The notes: generated from the letters alone by a model not told the origin. A DNA stretch of 64,000 nt from Longitalea luteola (GCF_017356035.1 NZ_JAFIQX010000007.1:186001-250000), one strand, 5' to 3'. Counted from the first letter of the stretch, positions 46,579-56,266 are shown. A program made the numbers and translations.

Positions 46579-47576
46579 TTTTTAATGGCTTCTATTATTA
46601 GTTGGTTCTTTTCATTCGACAGGGTCGCCAGCCGGATATGTTGGTTCGTCAGGCCCCTGAAGTTGGATGCATCCCGGATCAGGATACCGTGTTCGTCGAC
46701 CAGGTAGGTTTTCAATAGCGGCGCTGTGCCGACAGGCATTTTTGCCAGAAAGAAATGGGTGTGGCTGTGGCCGATCGTGAAGGACAGTTGTTGTAATTGC
46801 CCGGTCAATTGTTCTTTGTCGCTGAAGAGCTGCGCCAAAGGAAGCTGGCTCGTCGTGTAATGATCAAAGATAAAATGACCGGCTTCAATGGCCAATGCAT
46901 TTACCGACCAGGGCATTTTATACCGCATTAATTGCTCTATTACGCTTGCAGCTGCCATGATATAACCCAGGCGCAAACCGGGGATGGCAAAAGCTTTGGT
47001 CATCGAACGCAGGATAATGATATTATCACAGGTGTGGATCAGGTTGAGAAGCGAGGGAACGTTTATCGTAAATTCGATGAACGCCTCATCAATTACAAAC
47101 AGGGTTTGCGGATTGGCTTTCACCAATTCATGGAGCCCGTCAAACACATGACCGGTAGGATTGTTGGGATTGCAAATGAAAAACAATCCTTCCGGTGTTC
47201 GAAGGCCGCTATGTATGTTTACCTGTCGCAGGAATGCCAGCTGGTGATTGTACATACGGCAGGCATCTTCATATTCCGAAAAAGCGGGTATGGTAATAGT
47301 GGTTTTACTGGTACCGTATGCCTGCGCAATGAGGTAAATACTTTCAGTAGTGCCATTCGTGATGAGCACCTGAGAAGCCGGCAAATGATGATGGCGGCCT
47401 ATTTTGCGGGCAAGGCTTTCAGCTACGACTTCGGGGTACCTGTTCAGTACCGGCCAACGGTCAACGATATGTTGTTTCAACCCGGCCGGTTCGCCTCCAT
47501 ACCATACATTGGTGCTGAAATCGGCGATTATCGGCCGCTTATAGCGGTATGCGTCATCTCCATGTCCTTGCAGCAT
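46557..47576 (-). CDS. cobD: PLP-dependent aminotransferase-like threonine-phosphate decarboxylase
   Basis: The 339-residue protein has a class I/II aminotransferase fold (HGDDAYRYKRPIIADFSTNV, TNGTTESIYLIAQAYG, FICNPNNPTGHVFDG, VIDEAFIEF) with the PLP lysine in RSMTKAFAIPGLRLGY (near 225). By context beside cbiB and cobQ it makes aminopropanol phosphate from threonine phosphate; histidinol-phosphate aminotransferase is the fold alternative. I chose ATG 47576 because the upstream in-frame extension is encoded by the repeat island and has no protein character. Confidence 0.88.
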   Translation of the reverse strand: MLQGHGDDAYRYKRPIIADFSTNVWYGGEPAGLKQHIVDRWPVLNRYPEVVAESLARKIGRHHHLPASQVLITNGTTESIYLIAQAYGTSKTTITIPAFSEYEDACRMYNHQLAFLRQVNIHSGLRTPEGLFFICNPNNPTGHVFDGLHELVKANPQTLFVIDEAFIEFTINVPSLLNLIHTCDNIIILRSMTKAFAIPGLRLGYIMAAASVIEQLMRYKMPWSVNALAIEAGHFIFDHYTTSQLPLAQLFSDKEQLTGQLQQLSFTIGHSHTHFFLAKMPVGTAPLLKTYLVDEHGILIRDASNFRGLTNQHIRLATLSNEKNQLIIEAIKKWIQQCS

Positions 47577-47824
47577 AGGTGTAATGTGGGTTGTAGCAAA
47601 TTCCAAGAACCAAATAAATTGCAAAATACAAAGTTCCAAGATCCTTAAAGTTTTGATAGTGGTTTGTGATTTGAGATTTGTGTTTTATTATTTGGTTCTT
47701 GTGATTTGAGATTTGGATTTTGTTATTTGGTTCTTGTGATTTGAGATTTGGATTTATTATTTGGATCTTGTGATTTGAGATTTGGGTTTTGTTATTTGGA
47801 TCTTGTGATTTGGTTCTTGTGATT
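47577..47824. repeat. tttggttcttg word island between cobQ and cobD
   Basis: The whole gap is filled by degenerate copies of tttggttcttgtgatttgag and tttggatcttgtgatttgag (about six), with inverted copies at the cobD side (tccaagaaccaaataaattg). On the minus strand it begins one base after the cobQ stop codon and ends just before the cobD start. It is the same word as the 600-bp array at 14251-14860, 33 kb away. Confidence 0.9.
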
Positions 47825-49309
47825 TTATATTTTCATGTGTTCGTAAACCAGGTTCATGTCTACATGGGCGCGAATAAGGTTGGCCAGCTTGTCATACTGT
47901 TCTTCCTTGTATTGCCGGTAATCGAAAGACGTTGCTGTCGTTTGGGTTTTTGTAGACAGCAGGTCGTTCACCACGACGTCATTATCCAGGATGCCGTGCA
48001 CATAAGTACCCCAGCAGGTCTTGGAAAGATAACAGCCATCGGTACTGCCATCAGAAAAGGTGAGCACTGGTTCGGGTCCGGAACGGGTAAGGGATGTTTG
48101 TCCCATATGGATCTCATAACCGGTACATGCTGCTGCAGATTGGCGATAGGTGAAGCTGCGCTGCAGGGTTGTTTTTTCTTTTCCTATGGTGGTATGCACC
48201 GGCAGCAGACCGAGCCCGGCCACCTGGCCCTTGTTGCTTTCGACGGCAAAAGGGTCTTCAATGGTTTCGCCCATCATCTGGTAGCCGCCACAAATGCCAA
48301 TGACCGTTTTGCCTTTTTTATGGGCTTCGATAATGGCAGCAGCAACCCCGTTATTTTTGAGAACGATCAGGTCTTCAATAGTGTTTTTACTGCCCGGTAA
48401 AATGATGATCTCGCTTTTGGCGATCTCTTCCGGATCGATGGTATAAAACAAATTGACAGCAGGGTCTTTATCGAGCCGGTCGAAATCGGTGAAATTGGAG
48501 AGGCGGTTGAGCAGGATGACCGCTACATTGATCTTGTTGGTTTCGGTTGCACGTTTTTTTAACCTGAGCTGAACGGAATCTTCTTCTTCAATGAAGATAT
48601 CCCTGAAATAAGGCAGCACGCCAATGACGGGTACACCACACAACTCCTCGATCATCTTCCGGCCGTCCTCGAACAGGCGGCTGTCGCCCCGGAATTTATT
48701 AATGATAATGCCTTTGATGCAGGCTTTCTCTTGGGGTGTAAGCAGGGCTATCGTGCCATAGAGGCTGGCAAAAATACCACCACGGTCTATATCACCGATC
48801 AGGTAGGTGGCCGCATTGGCATGTTGAGCCACGCGCATATTGGTAATGTCGCGGTGTTTTAAATTCAGTTCGGAGATGCTGCCGGCGCCTTCTATAACGA
48901 CCGGTGCATACCGGGCCGCCAGCCTGTCATATGCTTTCAATACTTCTGAGAACAGTTCCTGGCGGTCATTACCCATGAAATACTCCCAGGCCGATTGGGT
49001 GCCAATGGGTTTACCGTTCAGGATCACCTGGGCGCTTTTGTCGTTGGTAGGTTTTAGAAGCACCGGGTTCATATCGGTATGACAGGGAATACCGGCCGCT
49101 TCGGCTTGAACCGCCTGTGCGCGGCCGATCTCGAATCCTTCCGGCGTGGCATAACTGTTCAGCGACATGTTCTGTCCTTTGAACGGGGCCGGGTGATAAC
49201 CATCCTGCCTGAATATTCTGCAGAACCCTGCTGTAATGATGCTTTTGCCTACATCCGAGGCCGTGCCCACAAACATTAACGAACGAAGCGGTGTATTCGA
49301 TAGTGCCAT
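47825..49309 (-). CDS. cobQ: Cobyric acid synthase CobQ
   Basis: The 494-residue protein has an N-terminal ATP-dependent domain (FVGTASDVGKSIITAGFCRI, KGQNMSLNSYATPEGFEIG, DIDRGGIFASLYGTIALL) and a C-terminal class I glutaminase domain with nucleophile Cys in VIGICGGYQMMGE (near 341) and catalytic His in GTYVHGILDN (near 450). It amidates four carboxylates of adenosylcobyrinic acid diamide. ATG 49309 is used rather than a TTG 9 bp upstream. It is the first gene of the minus-strand cobalamin biosynthesis set. Confidence 0.96.
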   Translation of the reverse strand: MALSNTPLRSLMFVGTASDVGKSIITAGFCRIFRQDGYHPAPFKGQNMSLNSYATPEGFEIGRAQAVQAEAAGIPCHTDMNPVLLKPTNDKSAQVILNGKPIGTQSAWEYFMGNDRQELFSEVLKAYDRLAARYAPVVIEGAGSISELNLKHRDITNMRVAQHANAATYLIGDIDRGGIFASLYGTIALLTPQEKACIKGIIINKFRGDSRLFEDGRKMIEELCGVPVIGVLPYFRDIFIEEEDSVQLRLKKRATETNKINVAVILLNRLSNFTDFDRLDKDPAVNLFYTIDPEEIAKSEIIILPGSKNTIEDLIVLKNNGVAAAIIEAHKKGKTVIGICGGYQMMGETIEDPFAVESNKGQVAGLGLLPVHTTIGKEKTTLQRSFTYRQSAAACTGYEIHMGQTSLTRSGPEPVLTFSDGSTDGCYLSKTCWGTYVHGILDNDVVVNDLLSTKTQTTATSFDYRQYKEEQYDKLANLIRAHVDMNLVYEHMKI

Positions 49310-49450
49310 CGGGCGCAAATATAGCGTTCACAGTTTACAGTTTGCTGTTCAGGGTTATCGCTTTCATCAAGCCATAGGGAAAAAATTTTCCCTGCCTGCA
49401 GCGATTTGCTTTCATGCGCATTATGATTACATTTGAGCTAAACATTTTTT

Positions 49451-49837
49451 ATGTACGAAAGAAAGATCCCCGAATTGCTGGATTGTGGTCTGGCTGTGTC
49501 GATAAAAGTGATTGGCGGTAAATGGAAGGCCTGGATCATCGATTGCATCCGTCGAGGAGTGAGGAGGCCGAGCGCCATACATAAGGAAATGCATGAAGTG
49601 GCGCCCCGCATCATCAACATGCACCTGAAAGAGTTGGAAGAATACGGTCTTATCTATAAAAAAGTGTATGCTGAAATACCTGCACGGGTTGAATACTGTT
49701 TCACTGAAGTTGGCTACAGCGTTTTGCCGGTGGTAGATATCCTGGAGAAATGGGGCAATGAACACAAGGAATATATTTACCAGCATAAAGAAGGGTACCA
49801 GGCGGATAGTTGTCCGTTCGAACGGAAAACGGCTTAA
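49451..49837 (+). CDS. HxlR-family transcriptional regulator
   Basis: The 128-residue winged-helix protein has the family layout: a Cys near 12 (LLDCGLAVSIKVIGGKWKAW), the recognition helices (RPSAIHKEMHEVAPRIINM, HLKELEEYGLIYKK) and a C-terminal dimerisation helix. The family senses thiol-reactive or aldehyde stress through the conserved Cys. It is divergent from cobQ and convergent with the imine-reductase-like gene. Confidence 0.92.
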   Translation: MYERKIPELLDCGLAVSIKVIGGKWKAWIIDCIRRGVRRPSAIHKEMHEVAPRIINMHLKELEEYGLIYKKVYAEIPARVEYCFTEVGYSVLPVVDILEKWGNEHKEYIYQHKEGYQADSCPFERKTA

Positions 49838-49873
49838 ACAAAGGCCGGTGTTGATGCCAGCACCGGCCTTTGT
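49838..49873. terminator. Bidirectional terminator between convergent genes
   Basis: Perfect 13-bp arms (acaaaggccggtg and complement) enclose a 10-base loop between the HxlR and imine-reductase-like genes. Confidence 0.85.
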
Positions 49874-49878
49874 TAATA

Positions 49879-50769
49879 TTAACCATTTCTTCTCAGCACT
49901 TTGATAACTGCCGCATGTTCCTCCTGTGCATAACCGGCATCTATAGCCCGTTTGAACAGGTCGGCAGCAAACACGGGCAGTTCACTGTTGATGCCAGCTT
50001 CTTTTGCCTGCTGCACCAGCAATTGCAGATCTTCGCCGGTGGTTTTAACGGTGCTTTCCGGATCGCTGAAACGGCCCTGTTGGATCACCTGGCCCATATG
50101 CCGCAACTCACCGCCTAAAATACCGGAGATCTGTTCGAGCAGGACGCCCAGGTCTTCCGGGCGAAGTCCTTCATTTTCGCAGATCAGGGCGCCATGGCAG
50201 AAGCCTATCCAGCTACCGGCCAGGTAAGCAAGTACGGCATGAAAGAGCGCTCCTGATGCTCCAGGTTCGCTGCCCATATATTGCACATTGCCGGCCAGGG
50301 CACGTAACAAACCATCCTGTTGTTTAAAAGTTGATTCGGCGCCTGAAACCGCAATGGTAGCTGCATCGGTGCCCATCTGCCTGGGCCATGCCATAATATC
50401 TCCGTTCAGGCAATAAGCGCCCTGTTGTATAACCCATGCATCCAGGTCACGGGCGTCTTTGGGGGTACCCGTGCTCAGCTGGATCAGCGTTTTGCCGCGC
50501 AGCGAAGCTGCTACGCCGTTAGTCTCCAGTATACTTCGGCTGGCTTTGTAATCTGATACACAAATGACGATCACATTACTGGCGTTAATGGCCGATGTTA
50601 TGTCCGGCGCAGCTGATGCGCCCATCTCTACCAGCGGCTGCATTTTTGACTGGTTCCTGTTCCAAACCGTTACGCTGAATTTTTTTTCGATAAATGCACG
50701 TGTCAGTGCCGCACCCATTGATCCTGCTCCGATCACAGTGACATTGCGCTCATTTGTTGTTGTTGTCAT
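49879..50769 (-). CDS. NADPH-dependent imine-reductase-like / 6PGDH-family oxidoreductase
   Basis: The 296-residue protein has an N-terminal Rossmann fold (VTVIGAGSMGAALTRAFIEK, VWNRNQSKMQPLVEMGASAA, VICVSDYKASRSIL, LIQLSTGTPKDARDLDAWV) and a helical C-terminal domain typical of imine reductases and beta-hydroxyacid dehydrogenases. The substrate is unknown. ATG 50769 (MTTTTNERNV) is chosen; the longer in-frame extension has no family match. It is divergent from an AraC regulator. Confidence 0.85.
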   Translation of the reverse strand: MTTTTNERNVTVIGAGSMGAALTRAFIEKKFSVTVWNRNQSKMQPLVEMGASAAPDITSAINASNVIVICVSDYKASRSILETNGVAASLRGKTLIQLSTGTPKDARDLDAWVIQQGAYCLNGDIMAWPRQMGTDAATIAVSGAESTFKQQDGLLRALAGNVQYMGSEPGASGALFHAVLAYLAGSWIGFCHGALICENEGLRPEDLGVLLEQISGILGGELRHMGQVIQQGRFSDPESTVKTTGEDLQLLVQQAKEAGINSELPVFAADLFKRAIDAGYAQEEHAAVIKVLRRNG

Positions 50770-50962
50770 CTTTTTCGTTTTTAAATAGGCCGGCAAATTA
50801 GCGCTGATAAAGGCCGTTGACAATACGGGAAAAAAGATTCCCCTGGGGGAAAATTTATTGAGCGAGCCGCATCGTTCGCTTTAGGTAACAGCAGTTGTTA
50901 CACAGGGCATTTATTTTTAGTAAGTTTGTTTCAAAGATGTCTCAAGTAAATTATTGGTGTGT

Positions 50963-51781
50963 ATGGGCCAACAGGAAATTAACGGGGGTTACAGAATTCC
51001 GGCGCCACCGGCTTTCGAAGAAGTATTTACACATTTTTATGTGGCTGGGAATACGTCGGCAGCCGTTATCAAAAAAACGTTGCTGCCGTCATTTCAGACG
51101 ATCCTGGTTTTCAGTTTTGGCCAGCCTGTTACCATGATCACGCGGCAGAACAATGAAGTGGAAATAGACAAGTGTATTGTTGTTGGTCCCATCAAACAGG
51201 CATTTGATTACAGTTTATCGCCCGGTGCCGAAATACTGGTTGCCAATTTTAAAGAAGACGCTTTTTTCCGGTTCTTCGGGCAGGCGGCTATTGCGGATAA
51301 ATTTCCGGTACATCCTGACGATCTGGTGAATGAGAATTGTTTTACGGTTTTATGGGAAGCGCTCAGGAAAATAAACGGCACAAGTGAAAAGGTAAACTAT
51401 ATACTTGATTTTTGCCGGCCTTATTTACAACAACGTGATCCCATTGCCCGGCAGATCGTCGATTTTCATGGCGACAACCTGAGCTCTATAAAGGCAATAT
51501 CAGAAAAGAATGAACTGTCGGAAAGAGCAGTGCAGCTGTACCATAAAAAACACCTGGGTTTTTCAGCAAAAGAGTTGAACCGGTACCAGCGTTTTCTTAA
51601 AGCCGTTCAATTGATACAAGACATTGCCGCTAAGCATACTGCTATTGACTGGTTCGAGATCATCAGTGAATGCGGCTATTACGACCAGAGTCAGTTGATA
51701 CACGACTTTACTCATTTTCTTAATATTAGTCCAACCAAATACCTCCGCTTTCAACAGGATATCTGTTATGCCAGATCCTGA
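50963..51781 (+). CDS. AraC-family transcriptional regulator
   Basis: The 272-residue protein has an N-terminal ligand-binding-like part (about 1-150) and a C-terminal HTH pair (about 165-270; LSSIKAISEKNELSERAVQL, FSAKELNRYQRFLKAVQL, YYDQSQLIHDFTHFLNISPT). It resembles the DUF6597/AraC group common in Bacteroidota. It probably controls the divergent imine-reductase-like gene or the NmrA-like gene 75 bp downstream. Confidence 0.9.
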   Translation: MGQQEINGGYRIPAPPAFEEVFTHFYVAGNTSAAVIKKTLLPSFQTILVFSFGQPVTMITRQNNEVEIDKCIVVGPIKQAFDYSLSPGAEILVANFKEDAFFRFFGQAAIADKFPVHPDDLVNENCFTVLWEALRKINGTSEKVNYILDFCRPYLQQRDPIARQIVDFHGDNLSSIKAISEKNELSERAVQLYHKKHLGFSAKELNRYQRFLKAVQLIQDIAAKHTAIDWFEIISECGYYDQSQLIHDFTHFLNISPTKYLRFQQDICYARS

Positions 51782-51856
51782 GTTTCGTTTTCTTACAATT
51801 TCAGGCGATTGATACCAGCCATCTTTGTGTCATCAAATAACAACAAAAAAAATTGT

Positions 51857-52726
51857 ATGACACAGGCAAAAATCCTGCTTACAGGCGCAACCGGATCAGT
51901 AGGTTCCCAACTGGTAAAAAGACTCGCTGCATTACATGTTCCTTTCAAAGCACTGGTACGTCCGGGTAACAAAAGCGACTTTCTGAAAAGCATTCCGCAG
52001 GCTACCATTATAACCGGAGACCTGGCAGATCCATCCGGTTTAGATCAGGCATTGCAGGGTATTGAGAAGGTGTTTTTACTTACCGATTCATCAGCACAGG
52101 CCGAAGAATTACAATTGAACCTTGTAAACGCAGCGCACCGCGCCGGGGTTTTACACATTGTGAAATTGTCGCAATTTGCGGCTGAAGCTGATTCACCTGT
52201 ACGCTTCCTGCGGTACCACGCCCATGTAGAAAACCGGATCAAAAACTTGGGCATGGCGTACACTTTTCTTAGGCCTAATTTATTTATGCAGGGACTGATC
52301 GCGTTGAAGGACTATATAAAACACGAGGCAAAATTTTATGCAGCCGTGGGGAATGCGGCCATCAGTCTGGTTGATGTGCGGGATATTGCTGTTGTGGCTG
52401 CAGTAGTGCTTACCGAACCTGGTCACGAAAACAAAACTTACAATATTACAGGTGGTGAATCCCTTACGCATTATGAAATGGCGGCTATTTTCTCAGCGGA
52501 ATTGGGTAGAAACATTTCATTTATTGATGTAAGTTCCCAACAAATGGAAGGCGCCTTGCGGGCAGCGGGATTTCCGGAATGGCAGTTGATGGGGTTGATC
52601 GAAGACTATGCGCATTATGCGAGAGGTGAGGCTGCAGCGGTGTATGACACAGTGAAGGCCGTTACCGGCAGCCAGCCTGTTTCCTTCCGGCAGTTTGTGC
52701 ATGATCATCAGGCATTATTCTCATAA
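51857..52726 (+). CDS. NmrA-family NAD(P)-binding protein (atypical SDR)
   Basis: The 289-residue protein has a Rossmann start (AKILLTGATGSVGSQLVKRL), the segment GDLADPSGLDQALQGIEKVF and the NmrA-like LRPNLFMQGLIALKDYIKHE and VDVRDIAVVAAVVLTEPGHE. Such proteins act as redox sensors or NAD(P)H-dependent reductases (QOR2-like). ATG 51857 is used because upstream residues are not family-like. Confidence 0.88.
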   Translation: MTQAKILLTGATGSVGSQLVKRLAALHVPFKALVRPGNKSDFLKSIPQATIITGDLADPSGLDQALQGIEKVFLLTDSSAQAEELQLNLVNAAHRAGVLHIVKLSQFAAEADSPVRFLRYHAHVENRIKNLGMAYTFLRPNLFMQGLIALKDYIKHEAKFYAAVGNAAISLVDVRDIAVVAAVVLTEPGHENKTYNITGGESLTHYEMAAIFSAELGRNISFIDVSSQQMEGALRAAGFPEWQLMGLIEDYAHYARGEAAAVYDTVKAVTGSQPVSFRQFVHDHQALFS

Positions 52727-52732
52727 ATAAAT

Positions 52733-52759
52733 CAACCCCCGCGGTGCCGCCGGGAGTTG
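52733..52759. terminator. Probable terminator between convergent genes
   Basis: An imperfect stem (caacccccg facing cgggagttg) lies between the NmrA-like gene and the convergent dehydratase gene, followed by a short T-run. Confidence 0.5.
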
Positions 52760-52776
52760 TTTCTTATGTCGTTGAT

Positions 52777-54498
52777 TCAATGCAGATCCCTCGTTACCTC
52801 GGCGCCAGAACCGCCGCGTAACACATCGAGGTCGGCGCCAAGATGGGCCTGTTGCACATGATCGATATAGAACTTTACATAACCGCGTGTTGCCATTGGA
52901 GCAGGCGCCTGCCAGTTAGCTTTACGGGCAGCCAGTTCTTCCGCAGAGATCTCCAAATGCAGTTTCCTGGCGGCTACATCCAGTTCAATGATGTCACCGT
53001 TTTGCACAAGGGCCAGCGTGCCGCCGATGGATGATTCAGGCGACACATGTAATACCACCGTTCCGCCGGCCGTACCGCTCATACGGCCATCCGAAATGCG
53101 CACCATATCTTTAATGCCTTTTTGCAACAGCTTCATCGGCAGGTCAACATTACCTACTTCAGGCATACCTGGATAACCTACGGGGCCAACCCCTTTTAAT
53201 ACGATCACACAATGTTCATCGATGTCCAATGAGGGATCATCTATACGTGCATGATAATCTTCGATACTTTCAAACACCACGGCGCGGCCCCGGTGTTTTA
53301 ACAAATGCGGTGAAGCGGCTGAGGGTTTTATGATAGCGCCCTGTTCGGCCAGATTGCCTTTTAGAACGGCCATGCCGGCTTCTTTTTTCAGGGGCTGCTG
53401 GAGGGGAGCAATCACATCGGTATTATAGCAGGTAGCCAACGCGCTGTTGGCACTGATGCTTTTTCCGTTCACGGTTATTGCGTTATTATGCAGCCAGGAC
53501 TCCATTTCCTTGATGATCACCGGTAGGCCGCCGGCATAGTAAAAATCTTCCATCAGGTATTTGCCGGATGGTTTCAGGTTCAATAACAGGGGCACTTTGC
53601 TGCCGATGTTATCGAAATCCTGCAGTGTCAGCGGTACGCCTATCCGGCCTGCGATGGCCAGTAAATGTATGATGAAGTTGGATGAACCGCCAATGGCCGA
53701 ATTAATGACGATGGCGTTCTCAAATGCTTCGCGGGTGAGGATACGGGATAGTTTCAGGTCTTCCTTAACCATGTCTACAATCCGCCGGCCGCTCATTTGG
53801 GCCAGTTGTTTTTTGCGGGCGTCAACAGCGGGAATGGCGGCTGCACCGGGCAGGGTGAGGCCAAGGGCTTCCGCCATGCAGGCCATGGAACTGGCAGTGC
53901 CCATGGTCATGCAATGGCCCTGGCTGCGGGCAACACCCGTTTCCACCTCGTAAATATCCTGTTCGGTGTAATTGTCTACACCCTGTTTTTCTTTGATCAG
54001 CCAGTTAAAGGTGCCGCTGCCGATACACTCACCACGAAAACGTCCGTTCAGCATGGGACCGCCGGGAACTACGATGGTAGGCAGGTCAACGCTGCAGGCG
54101 CCCATGATAGTGGAGGGGGTGGTCTTGTCGCAGCCGGTGAGCAGCACTACGCCATCGATGGGATTGGCGCGAATGGTCTCTTCTACATCCATACTGGCCA
54201 GATTGCGGAACAGCATGGTCGTGGGCCGCATCACCGTTTCACCGAGTGAGGTAACGGGGAACTCCAATGGAAAACCGCCGGCTTCAATGACGCCGCGTTT
54301 AACCACCTCCGCCAGATCGCGCAGGTGATTGTTGCAGGGCGTTAGCTCGCTCCAGGTATTGCAAATGCCGATCACGGGTCTGTTCACAAAATAGTCATCG
54401 GGGTAACCCTGGGTACGGAACCATGAGCGGTGCACAAATCCCATCTTGTCTGATCTGCCGAACCAGTCGGCGCTGCGTAGTTTTTTATTGGTAGCCAT
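52777..54498 (-). CDS. IlvD/Edd-family dehydratase, sugar-acid type
   Basis: The 573-residue protein belongs to the Fe-S dependent IlvD/Edd family: NRPVIGICNTWSELTPCNNH (first cluster Cys), VVLLTGCDKTTPSTIMGACS (second), GTASSMACMAEALGLTLPGA (third) and GPVGYPGMPEVGNVDLPMKL near the C-terminus. The CNTWSELTPCN form is typical of pentonate dehydratases (L-arabinonate, D-xylonate) rather than the isoleucine/valine enzyme, and the surrounding SusCD, kinase and enolase-superfamily genes support a sugar-acid role. Confidence 0.88.
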   Translation of the reverse strand: MATNKKLRSADWFGRSDKMGFVHRSWFRTQGYPDDYFVNRPVIGICNTWSELTPCNNHLRDLAEVVKRGVIEAGGFPLEFPVTSLGETVMRPTTMLFRNLASMDVEETIRANPIDGVVLLTGCDKTTPSTIMGACSVDLPTIVVPGGPMLNGRFRGECIGSGTFNWLIKEKQGVDNYTEQDIYEVETGVARSQGHCMTMGTASSMACMAEALGLTLPGAAAIPAVDARKKQLAQMSGRRIVDMVKEDLKLSRILTREAFENAIVINSAIGGSSNFIIHLLAIAGRIGVPLTLQDFDNIGSKVPLLLNLKPSGKYLMEDFYYAGGLPVIIKEMESWLHNNAITVNGKSISANSALATCYNTDVIAPLQQPLKKEAGMAVLKGNLAEQGAIIKPSAASPHLLKHRGRAVVFESIEDYHARIDDPSLDIDEHCVIVLKGVGPVGYPGMPEVGNVDLPMKLLQKGIKDMVRISDGRMSGTAGGTVVLHVSPESSIGGTLALVQNGDIIELDVAARKLHLEISAEELAARKANWQAPAPMATRGYVKFYIDHVQQAHLGADLDVLRGGSGAEVTRDLH

Positions 54499-54549
54499 TC
54501 TTATCTAGTTATGTTTTCTTACAGGTAATGCCCGGTGTATTTAGCAAGC

Positions 54550-54675
54550 GTTACAAGTTGCAGGTTACAGGGAAGTCAAACACAGTTACCTGTCGCCGGT
54601 TCCCGGTTACCAGGGGCGCGGCCTCCAAATCAGTCAGGCCCGGCAACTGGTACCTTGCAACGTGTAACCTGTAAC
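54550..54675. repeat. Word island with inverted flanks upstream of the dehydratase
   Basis: The left copy gttacaagttgcaggttaca (54550-54569) is a near reverse complement of the right copy ccttgcaacgtgtaacctgt (54653-54672). Between them lie further cggttaccag/cggttcccgg words. The whole can form a long imperfect hairpin, like the other islands. Confidence 0.7.
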
Positions 54676-54724
54676 AGCCCTTTTTATAACGTGATCATCA
54701 CATTGGCCATACAACATTGTTACG

Positions 54725-56266
54725 TTAAGGTTTATCCCACCACACCCTCGTACTCAACCTATCAGGCCCCTGCCGGGAAATGGCCTCATTCACATTCTCG
54801 GTATTCACACTTAGTTCTGAAGTAGGATAAGTGAGCCGCCTGATAAATGTTCCATTAGGCACATCCGGATTGTTCGGTTGTCCATAAGGATTCGGCGTGA
54901 GCTCCGGATAACCGCTTCTCCTAAAATTAGCAAAAGCTTCGGGGCCATTCAAAAAAGAAGCGATCCAGTACTGGGTATTGATCTGTTTCAGTTCATTGCC
55001 GGCAGTGACGGGATTCGCCGTTATATACGCATCGCGGTCTGTGGCGCTAACGGCGGAATTTACGTCATAGAAGGCCATCTGGTCCATATGCGCTTTGATG
55101 CCATCTGAAAAGTATTGTGCGACTGTGCCGGTGTTGATCCATCCGCGGAACCGGGCTTCTGCCAGCAGCAGGTTGGTTTGCGCGGCGGTTACCAGGAAAA
55201 CGGGTGAAGAGATCTTTACCATCCGGCGGCGGTCGAGCTGACTGTAATCATAAAAACTGGCCAGTCCATCGGCGGTAGCGGCAGCGCCAATGGTACCATT
55301 GTCTTTTCCTATAGGCATACCGATCTGTTTGGCAGGATCGGTAGAGCCGGCAGCTGCTGTTTGTCCGGCCCCGCTGGTAGCGCCCACATACCTCACGGCA
55401 ATGGATTGCAGGCGTGGATCATTCGTGCTTTTTAAGTGATCAACGAACGGTTTGGTGAGGTAGAAATTGGCGGCCTCACTGCCGTTGAGGGTGCCGCCGA
55501 TAGGCTGCGTGAAATTGTCGTCATGGCGGATGTAGGCATTGTCGGTATTGTCGGTGATGACGCCCCCGGCCACCGCTGCCTGCACCGTGCTTTGTGCTTT
55601 GGCCGGATCTATCTTGCTTAACCGCATTCCGGCGCGCAGCAGAAGAGAGTAGGCAAATTTTTTCCATTTAGCTACATTGCCTGCGTACAACACGTCGCCA
55701 CTCTCGATGGTGGCGGTGGGGGTAAGCGCTGCTGCCGCTTCCGTCAGTTCCTGAATGATCTTCGGATAAATATCCTGCTGGCGGTCGTAGGCGGGAAACA
55801 TGATACGTTCCGCTAATCCTGCTCCGCCCTGGGTATAAGGGATGTCGCCATATTCGTCGGTAAGAATCATAAACACGTACGACTGGTAAATGCGTGCCAT
55901 ATTATACATGTTACTGCGCAGGGGGTTGTCTTTGGCACGGGTCAATGCGTCGTAGGTATTCTTGATCACGCTTTGATAGTATGCCGTCCATAAGGGCTGC
56001 GTGGTTACATCCCGGCTGTCCTGGTTGAAATTGGCGCCTGCTAGTACACCACCGTTGGGCGTTACCATTTGTTGAACGATACCCACATCAAATACCAGTG
56101 ACTTTACGGGAAAGGATGTATTGATGATGGCCTGGTTCAATAATAAAGCCGGATCCAGCGAAGTAGGATTTGTTTCGTTCACATTGAGGTCAGACAGTCC
56201 TTTTTCGCAGGAAGCTGTCATAACCAGCAGTACGAACAGGTATAGCTTGTTTACGATCTTTTTCAT
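54725..56266 (-). CDS. SusD-like_2 outer-membrane lipoprotein
   Basis: The 513-residue protein has a lipoprotein signal (VMTASCEKGLSDLN, Cys near 20) and matches the shorter SusD/RagB subgroup (SusD-like_2): LNVNETNPTSLDPALLLNQA, YNMARIYQSYVFMILTDEYG, IPYTQGGAG, LLLRAGMRLSKIDP, LAEARFRGWINTGTVAQYF. It is the surface glycan-binding partner of the SusC encoded 11 bp upstream. Confidence 0.93.
   Translation of the reverse strand: MKKIVNKLYLFVLLVMTASCEKGLSDLNVNETNPTSLDPALLLNQAIINTSFPVKSLVFDVGIVQQMVTPNGGVLAGANFNQDSRDVTTQPLWTAYYQSVIKNTYDALTRAKDNPLRSNMYNMARIYQSYVFMILTDEYGDIPYTQGGAGLAERIMFPAYDRQQDIYPKIIQELTEAAAALTPTATIESGDVLYAGNVAKWKKFAYSLLLRAGMRLSKIDPAKAQSTVQAAVAGGVITDNTDNAYIRHDDNFTQPIGGTLNGSEAANFYLTKPFVDHLKSTNDPRLQSIAVRYVGATSGAGQTAAAGSTDPAKQIGMPIGKDNGTIGAAATADGLASFYDYSQLDRRRMVKISSPVFLVTAAQTNLLLAEARFRGWINTGTVAQYFSDGIKAHMDQMAFYDVNSAVSATDRDAYITANPVTAGNELKQINTQYWIASFLNGPEAFANFRRSGYPELTPNPYGQPNNPDVPNGTFIRRLTYPTSELSVNTENVNEAISRQGPDRLSTRVWWDKP

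Noticed and set aside
46557-47576. Histidinol-phosphate aminotransferase (hisC)
   Set aside because: The fold is shared, but there are no histidine genes nearby and the gene overlaps cbiB and follows cobQ, so threonine-phosphate decarboxylase is more likely.
47577-47639. Upstream extension of the threonine-phosphate decarboxylase-like protein
   Set aside because: These residues are encoded by the repeat island (inverted tttggttcttg copies) and are not part of the aminotransferase fold.
52777-54498. Dihydroxy-acid dehydratase of branched-chain amino acid synthesis (ilvD)
   Set aside because: No ilv or leu genes are adjacent, and the sequence form and neighbours fit a sugar-acid dehydratase better.
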